From assembly GCF_002994745.2 (NCBI RefSeq), contig NC_037090.1:36885001-36949000 (forward strand): 64,000 nt of DNA, read 5' to 3'. Each line of letters begins with the position of its first letter. Position 1 is the first letter of the stretch. Shown here piece after piece: positions 58,053-64,000 of the stretch. The notes beneath the pieces are model-generated. The model made no database searches. It was not told the origin of the DNA and saw nothing but the letters and a program-made list of their open reading frames with translations. The DNA is from Rosa chinensis (Eukaryota > Streptophyta > Magnoliopsida > Rosales > Rosaceae). The position numbers and the translations under genes were made by a program.

Positions 58053-61000
58053 CTAGTTGAGGGCATTTGATTCTCTATTTAGCTGTATATCTCCAGACTC
58101 AGTTTTCTTAAATAGCTTTTGAACCACATGATCCCAGTTTGTCCTTCCACTAGTGGACTTTGACTTTGTCTCTGACACATCTTCAGTCTCACTCTGCGGA
58201 GCCTCCTCCGGTTTTTGATCCTCGGAGGCTTCCTCAGAGGCTGTTACAGCATAAGGCACATTTAAACTGACAGCTCTTTCCAACGCATCTTTGTGTTCCT
58301 TTTCAAACGTCTGCAGCCTCTCTAGTTTTTGTACTTTTGGAGCAGTTGTTATGGTCTCAGAGCTCATTTCCCTCATTCTCTGAAAATTAATTCCATAATC
58401 GTCAAGAACCGTTAAGCAGAATACCGCTAATTAAATAATCCAGTAGCAATCAGGCAAAATAAAACATTTTTACTCTAAATCATGATTCCTATAGGCTAGT
58501 GTGCTAAGGACAATGGGATGCAGGATAACTAGAACCACAATTTTATCAACTGGAGAAGCTTATCATGTCTTCCAGTACAAGAAGGAAGAATACACATCAT
58601 GGTTAGATCCTTACGAAGCTTGAAGTAACCAGTAAGAAAAACAGTACAGTAATTAAAGACATTCCTGACAGTAGAATCAATTCACAGTGAATTGGAATGC
58701 AGACAAGTTTCAGGATGTCTCAGAGGAAGAAAAAAGTGAACGGAAAAGAAAAGGAAAGCTAAAGCTTTTTCTTTGGGCCATGGCTTTGCCTAGTAATGGA
58801 CCAACAAAAAAAGGAAAATGAAATGTCAGTTAGACAAGATTGAGAGTGTTTCTTTCCTTGTGATCTTGTACCTCTATTTACGCTTAAACCAAGTAAAGAG
58901 AACAAAAGCGTTCCACAATGCTCTTTCCTGCTCAAACTAACATGATCCCTAATCTTCCTTTACTTATTTATTTTTTGTTCCACAATGCTCATTCTAGACA
59001 ACTCATATTTGGTATTCTCTAGATGATGTTAGCATTGAGATCTTATGCTTTTATCATCTCAACAAAGTAACCCCTGCTACTATTTTGTAACCTTATGCTT
59101 TCATGTTATGTACACTAGAGTTATTTTAGCACTTATGTTTATTACAGCTATTTCAACACTTTAGTATGCTAGGGTTTTTCCAAGGGTTTAGTTCACTATA
59201 ATTACATTTTTCTAACTATGACAGATAATGAACATTGAATCTTCATCTGATTGTATACAATTGAAGCTTTTGCTTCAAACCCACTTTATTTTATGCAATC
59301 TAACCCTGGGTGTGATGCCTAAGGCCTGTCAGGTTATTACAGCTATTTTCTACCCTTTTCTTTTAGTTTTCTCCTCTTGTCCCCTGAAGTTTTCTACTGA
59401 TCTAACACTGCCAATGCCCAGACGAAATTGAACAATCAGTAGTTATGCTACAGTTCTCTTAATCACAAGACAATCTTAAGAGCCAAGTCACAAGTATCTG
59501 CCACATGGCTTACTCCATACAATAAAAAAATATGAATATTAGGACCCTTATGAAATGATTTTACTCTCCAAGAGAATTTTTTTTTCCTGGATATATCAAG
59601 ACAGCTAACCATGTATATATGTCAAGTCCCAGCAGGAGATCAGAGACAATATGTTGCATTTTGCGGTTTAAATAGAAGGATGAGAAACAGCGAATATCAT
59701 TAGAATATAGAACATTATGAACTTCATATCCAATCTTCCTTCATGATCAATAATGACTATGCATATCATAATTCATGGTAATCTATGTACTTGTGCAATG
59801 ATGAAAGTTATGTTCGACTTACTTCTACAGCCTTCTCTGCTTCCCTTTCTATCCAGATAATTCCATGATCTGATGTAGCATGACATGACAAGACAATATG
59901 TTCAAATCTTCCATCAACAGGAATGGCAGTTCTGACCTCTGGAGGATACCTCCCACATCTATAAAATCAAGAAATGAGACACTTAGACAGATGGGATGAA
60001 CAGAAGAAATTTAATTACAACATACCACTGATGTCATCTCAGAAAGTAAGACTTTATACAACGTCAACTGGTCAACAGACACAGATAACTGCAAAAGCCC
60101 TTTACTGTTGTTAAAAATTCGAAGCTTTGAACACCAATAGTATGAAGATTATATTCAATGCCAAAGTAAGGCACAAAAGGCCCAGTTTCTTAGCTGAGCT
60201 TTATAATGATTCTTTTTTTTCTCTTTCTATATCATATACCCAAAAGTTCTTCACAATTATAGACCATAGCCTGGCTTGAAGATGTATCCACCAGAAAGAC
60301 ATACTCCTAAACAGGGTGCTAAAGCAGAGAAAGTTTGCAATGGTAATATCTTTGACATCCAAAACTGTTTACAGCACCATGACAGATCATAGTACTATGA
60401 AACATGAATTGCTCAACTATCCTGGCATTCTTATTTTGTATAGGACACCAAAAGAATGATGAGGTTATAGTTTTAAATGATAATTTGCTTCTAATTAAAA
60501 TACGGAATTCACAACACTGTTGTGGGGGCATGGCTACTCTGAAGTCTCTAATAACCTGATATACACTAAAAACAGATTAATTATCAAATTGATAAATGTA
60601 ATGGAGAAGTGAGTAAACAAAAGCACAGCAGCATTCGGATCAAATAAGATAACCTGAAATGAACTACATGTAAACTCTGAAGAAACTAACACCTAAAGTA
60701 AAGCCAAATATCAAACTCTGTTCCACAAGTGAGCTACCTCCTCACCCCTAGCTCCCTAAAAGATCATCCTATTTTGTTCCATCCATCCCACCCACAAGAT
60801 TGCCAATAGATCACATCTTCCCAGCATCATTCCTCCTCCTCTTTCCTCCAAAACTTATGCCTCTTACACAACAAGGCAGTACAAGAAACTGGAACACTCC
60901 ATCTCAAATAGGGGGGTTATCAAGGTTTAAATTATCTGCTGATATACCACTTTTCTACTCACAAACACAGCTAGAAGGGAGAAGCAAGTATCCCAGATAC

Positions 61001-62724
61001 TTCGCCAATATCGGACTGATATTGCAAAAATATCGGATATCCATGGATACTTTGAAGAAGCTCACTAGTTACAAGTAATGTAGAGTGGAAACTGAAAGTA
61101 ACTTGAAGAGAAGATCGAGCCAACCACCCTGCTACTAGTCTATTGCTATATTCATATCAATACCTACCCACCTGACAATATGGCAGTCAGCAAGCTTGTA
61201 TAACATTTTATATACGTATATGTATATATTATTGCCAGAGATTGCGCTTATATAATGTGAATGGAAATAAGGATCTTGCATATTCATTATGTCATGAAAA
61301 AGTACCAAGCATCAATTTCCTAGGTAGAACCTAAAGAGTGTGGTAATCACTTTTTATGGAAGTACATAAATTACAAAGCTCTTTCTTAATTTATAGGCAT
61401 GTAGGCCATGCTGCAGCAGCTACAGAGGATTAAAATCCATATCAATGAACTCATATAGAATTGAAATTGATATATGCTGCTTAACTCGGTTTAAGCTTCT
61501 ATAGAAATGTTAGAATTTACATGTGAAGGGGTTACTGCAAAACTATAAAGGCTACGATACGCAAGAGATGCAAATAAGGCAACTTGCATGTTTGAATTCA
61601 TGAAATTCGAAATACAATATAATCTTTAAGACTAACTAATAAGAGCTGAGGTTCTTGGTGGAATACCTGCAAAATTTGCGCTCTACAATATGATACATCC
61701 GACCGGGTGCATAAAGTCTTCTGGGATCTCTCAGCTTTCTATCTTCCGGTATGAACGTATCTCTCAAACACACCAAAAACAACAAGCACGGCAAGCTGCC
61801 CAAAGCACCCGGGACAAATAATTACCCCACTAATTTACAAATGCAATTAGTCTAATAAGGTAAAAGATATATAAAAAAAAAAAAACCAACCAAAAGATTG
61901 ACTTGAAGATATCTTCCAAGGGAGTTGCAGTTCTCGGCAAGAAATCGTCCTTGGAAAACCATTTCACAAGTAAGAACCAAAATCATAGAATCAAACAGAT
62001 ACATTCAACAGATTAAAGAAATCACCTGCAAGACCACTGATTGTATAACATCGGCGTACTTGACAGCCAAATTCAAGGACATACAGCGCGCCGGAGCTAG
62101 AGCATAACAGCGAATCTGACTCCGGGGAATCCCACCCAATCGGTCCCTGTGATTGACTACTATCACAGTCAGCAATGCGGCCACACCAGACCCCAAAGAG
62201 TGACCAACAAAGACCATATTGTAATCCGGTCCATTCTCGAGCCAGAGTCGCTTCAGAGTCTCGCCTTCCTCGTTAAGCAACCAAATGGCGGACTTCAAGA
62301 GGCCATGGTGGACGTAGCCGCCGTCGAACATCTGCATTCCGAGCTTGTTATCCAGCAGCAACTGGTAGTCGCTCTCCTTCACCAGATTGAGCCCCCGGAT
62401 GGCGAGGACGATGTCGCGGTGGTCGCGGTCGACGTAGATGAGGTAGGGCGGCGCGTGGCCGCAGGTCTGCTCGTAGGTGACGCGCTTGACGACGCCGTCC
62501 GGGTTGGGACGGTAGCCGCCCTTGGGGATGAGCTGAGGGTTGTGGAGATCGGTCTCGTAGACGGCGAGGATCAAGCGGCAGAGGCGGGGGACGGGCTCGA
62601 ACTCGTCGGGGGTGGCGAGGGGCCAGGTGGCGCTGTCGTCGGAGCCGACGTAAGTGCAGCGGCGCCAGAGCCAGCGCGTGCAGCCCAACACCATGACGCA
62701 CTCGGCGCCGCAGAGAACCGACAT
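58053..62724 (-). CDS. Class-3 lipase, calmodulin-binding heat-shock-protein type (mono-/diacylglycerol lipase N-terminal family)
   Basis: This alpha/beta-hydrolase is predicted to act on acylglycerols. Five minus-strand exons are inferred: 62724-62026, 61949-61891, 61795-61667, 59958-59823 and 58379-58053. All are GT-AG and in phase, giving 449 residues. The N-terminus MSVLCGAECVMVLGCTRWLW is the characteristic start of this plant family. The nucleophile elbow is FVGHSLGSGVAALL with Ser about 176. LIYVDRDHRDIVLAIRG is a core strand, and SDHGIIWIE near the end of exon 4 may supply the catalytic His. The last exon is a low-complexity acidic Ser/Glu-rich tail (TASEEASEDQKPEEAPQSET) ending DHVVQKLFKKTESGD. 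The family was named after a tobacco calmodulin-binding protein; I do not see an unambiguous calmodulin site here. Exon 1 is GC-rich compared with the rest. Intron 3 is 1.7 kb and intron 4 is 1.4 kb. Confidence 0.93.
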
Positions 62725-63737
62725 TGCAGTGCTCTAGTGATTATCGAGAGAGAAGGAATTGAATCATTGATGAAAATGGGGACACGGTGAAAATGGGTGC
62801 TTGTCTTAAGACCCAGGCCACGAGTAACATGTCTCTTCTCTTTCTTTTGTCTTTTTGAGCTCTCTAGTTTTTTCCGCGGTGTCGTCCTTTTATTCTGCCA
62901 GGTTGGCGGAGGCTGCCCAATCAATTCATCACACGCACAGTCAATTAAGTCAATTTTTAAGGTCTAAAGGGTTTGAAATTAGCTCATTAAATCCCAATTA
63001 TGAAACTAAGCAAAATAAATCGCAATTATGAAGCAAAGCAAAATAAACGTTCTTAACGGAATTTAAAAAAATGATTATCGCTGCGAAAATCTCATAAGAA
63101 GTGAAATTTCTAAACCACGGCGAGTGATTTAGTAGATGCACTGAGTCCCCTCACACGAGTGTTGAAAATGTGGAAGGTTCCACATTTTACATTCAAATGC
63201 TATGTTTGTTTATGGAATACAATACCATGTCGGTTGTTATAAATGTAATAGGTATAGGGGATGCAATATCATGTTGGTTGTATGGACCCCCAACAAATTA
63301 GTCATTGGTCTTAAGAATTATAAAGTGGCCAGTAGTGTCGCTGCAATGCCTTATTGCTTATCCGGACTCCCAACAAACTAGTTCTTGGGTTTAGGAAATT
63401 TTTAGGATACCGTGATCAATCTAAAAATAGGGTGTTAAACAAAAAATTTAAAATCTTTAATGATGATATTGATGTCTACACTTCAAAATGTTCCATCTTT
63501 TTTTAAAACAAGTTTGTGGGCTATATAGGGTGAGAATTAATGAAATTTTACATAGTGGTGAAGTTTAGAAATATGTGGCAATCGAAGAAAGTCACAAATA
63601 GTGCACAATTGATTATAACTCTACAAAATCTTGAGTGTGACATATTCTTGTAAGATGTTTAAATAGTTTATTTTATTTTATTAAGGAGTAAAATAAATTA
63701 TATGCTAAAATCTCTGGAGCAACCAGAGTTTATAGTG
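62725..63737. other. Lipase upstream region, no other gene
   Basis: The CT-rich leader and promoter of the lipase gene lie at about 62725-62900, without a clear TATA box. The remainder is AT-rich. A phrase with ATG[CT]AATA[CT]CATG[TC][TC]GGTTGT occurs twice (about 63217 and 63259), in a weak local duplication. Confidence 0.5.
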
Positions 63738-63953
63738 TCAAATAACAAAGCTTTCGAAGCCTCCATTGAAACCCTTTTGGTCCAAGAAGCATTTACAAAG
63801 GTTTGCTACTGCATCTGCTACAAAGTTTGTTTCTCTCAAAACATGCTTGAAAGAGATCGAATGGAAATGAGTAGCAATGATTTTGATCAATCTCCAAGGT
63901 GGGGATATTACTCTTTTGATTGCATCCATGACCAGTTTTGAATCACCTTCCAC
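63738..63953 (-). pseudogene. RNase H (RVT_3-type) fragment of a LINE-like retroelement
   Basis: The minus-strand frame MEGDSKLVMDAIKRVISPPW, then FHSISFKHVLRETNFVADAV, shows the second catalytic Asp (EGDS) and the H..RETN..ADA block of the RVT_3 RNase H domain. It runs off toward the end of the window (reads further upstream to about 64000), so the upstream part is unseen. The reading frame is intact here but lacks the first half of the domain. Confidence 0.7.
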
Positions 63954-64000
63954 TTCTATCTACCTGTAGCCTTTCTCTTTTGCACAAGCGAGGTTGTTAC

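Noticed and set aside
62149..62790. 213-codon plus-strand ORF opposite the lipase first exon
   Set aside because: It is a shadow frame of the GC-rich lipase exon, whose minus-strand frame shows the family motifs and splice junctions.
1..64000. CRISPR array, operon or prokaryotic features
   Set aside because: The introns, telo-box, plant gene families and transposons show a plant nuclear genome. The tandem repeats lack the regular spacer pattern.

Overview
This is a plant nuclear window, very probably from a eudicot. Short exons are split by AT-rich GT-AG introns, and plant-type transposon relics lie between the genes. The gene and repeat style would suit Rosaceae, but that is an impression and was not tested. 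I assembled five protein-coding genes by following splice sites and reading frame: GAR1 (12593-14340, +), glutamate decarboxylase (23734-28419, +), a universal stress protein (33372-34292, -), a TPX2-domain microtubule protein (51946-54308, -) and a class-3 lipase of the calmodulin-binding heat-shock-protein type (58053-62724, -). They share no pathway. No tRNA, rRNA or CRISPR was seen.

The rest is mostly transposable elements, several dated relative to one another by nesting. 1-966: right end of a CACTA-like element, with hairpin-rich subterminal repeats and a 113-bp duplication. 2024-4031: retroelement debris, ending in an RNase H fragment. 4035-12383: a PIF/Harbinger element with intact TTA target-site duplications (TSDs). 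Its transposase and Myb/SANT genes are both broken, and its Myb/SANT gene is split by a 4.25-kb CACTA-type element (7097-11345, TSD TCC). The outer element ends only 209 bp upstream of the GAR1 start codon.

14.8-22.4 kb: a hAT transposase fragment, a Tourist-like element (TSD TAA), a Copia RNase H remnant, a solo LTR of 1854 bp (TSD AGTAT), and a retroposon with a 21-bp TSD inside an older hAT-like MITE. After the GAD gene, 28.4-33.1 kb holds degenerate retroelements. A tRNA-derived SINE with 10-bp TSDs lies at 36840-37033.

39219-48600 is a complete but apparently non-autonomous LTR retrotransposon (TSD CAGGT). Its interior was later hit by a Pack-MULE-like element carrying a broken small-heat-shock-like fragment (40817-42096, 9-bp TSD) and by an L1-type LINE (42665-46917, 18-bp TSD). 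A related solo LTR follows at 49959-50656 (TSD TTGTT). 54.3-58.0 kb is low-complexity intergenic DNA with two small tandem-repeat clusters. The window ends in another RNase H fragment.

The most informative results are the two nested stacks with every target-site duplication still readable, the loss of the presumed catalytic glutamate in the Harbinger transposase, gene-like exons inside the CACTA and MULE elements, and a GC-AG intron in the GAD gene. No clearly new molecular system was found. All calls rest on reading the sequence; no alignments or database searches were run.
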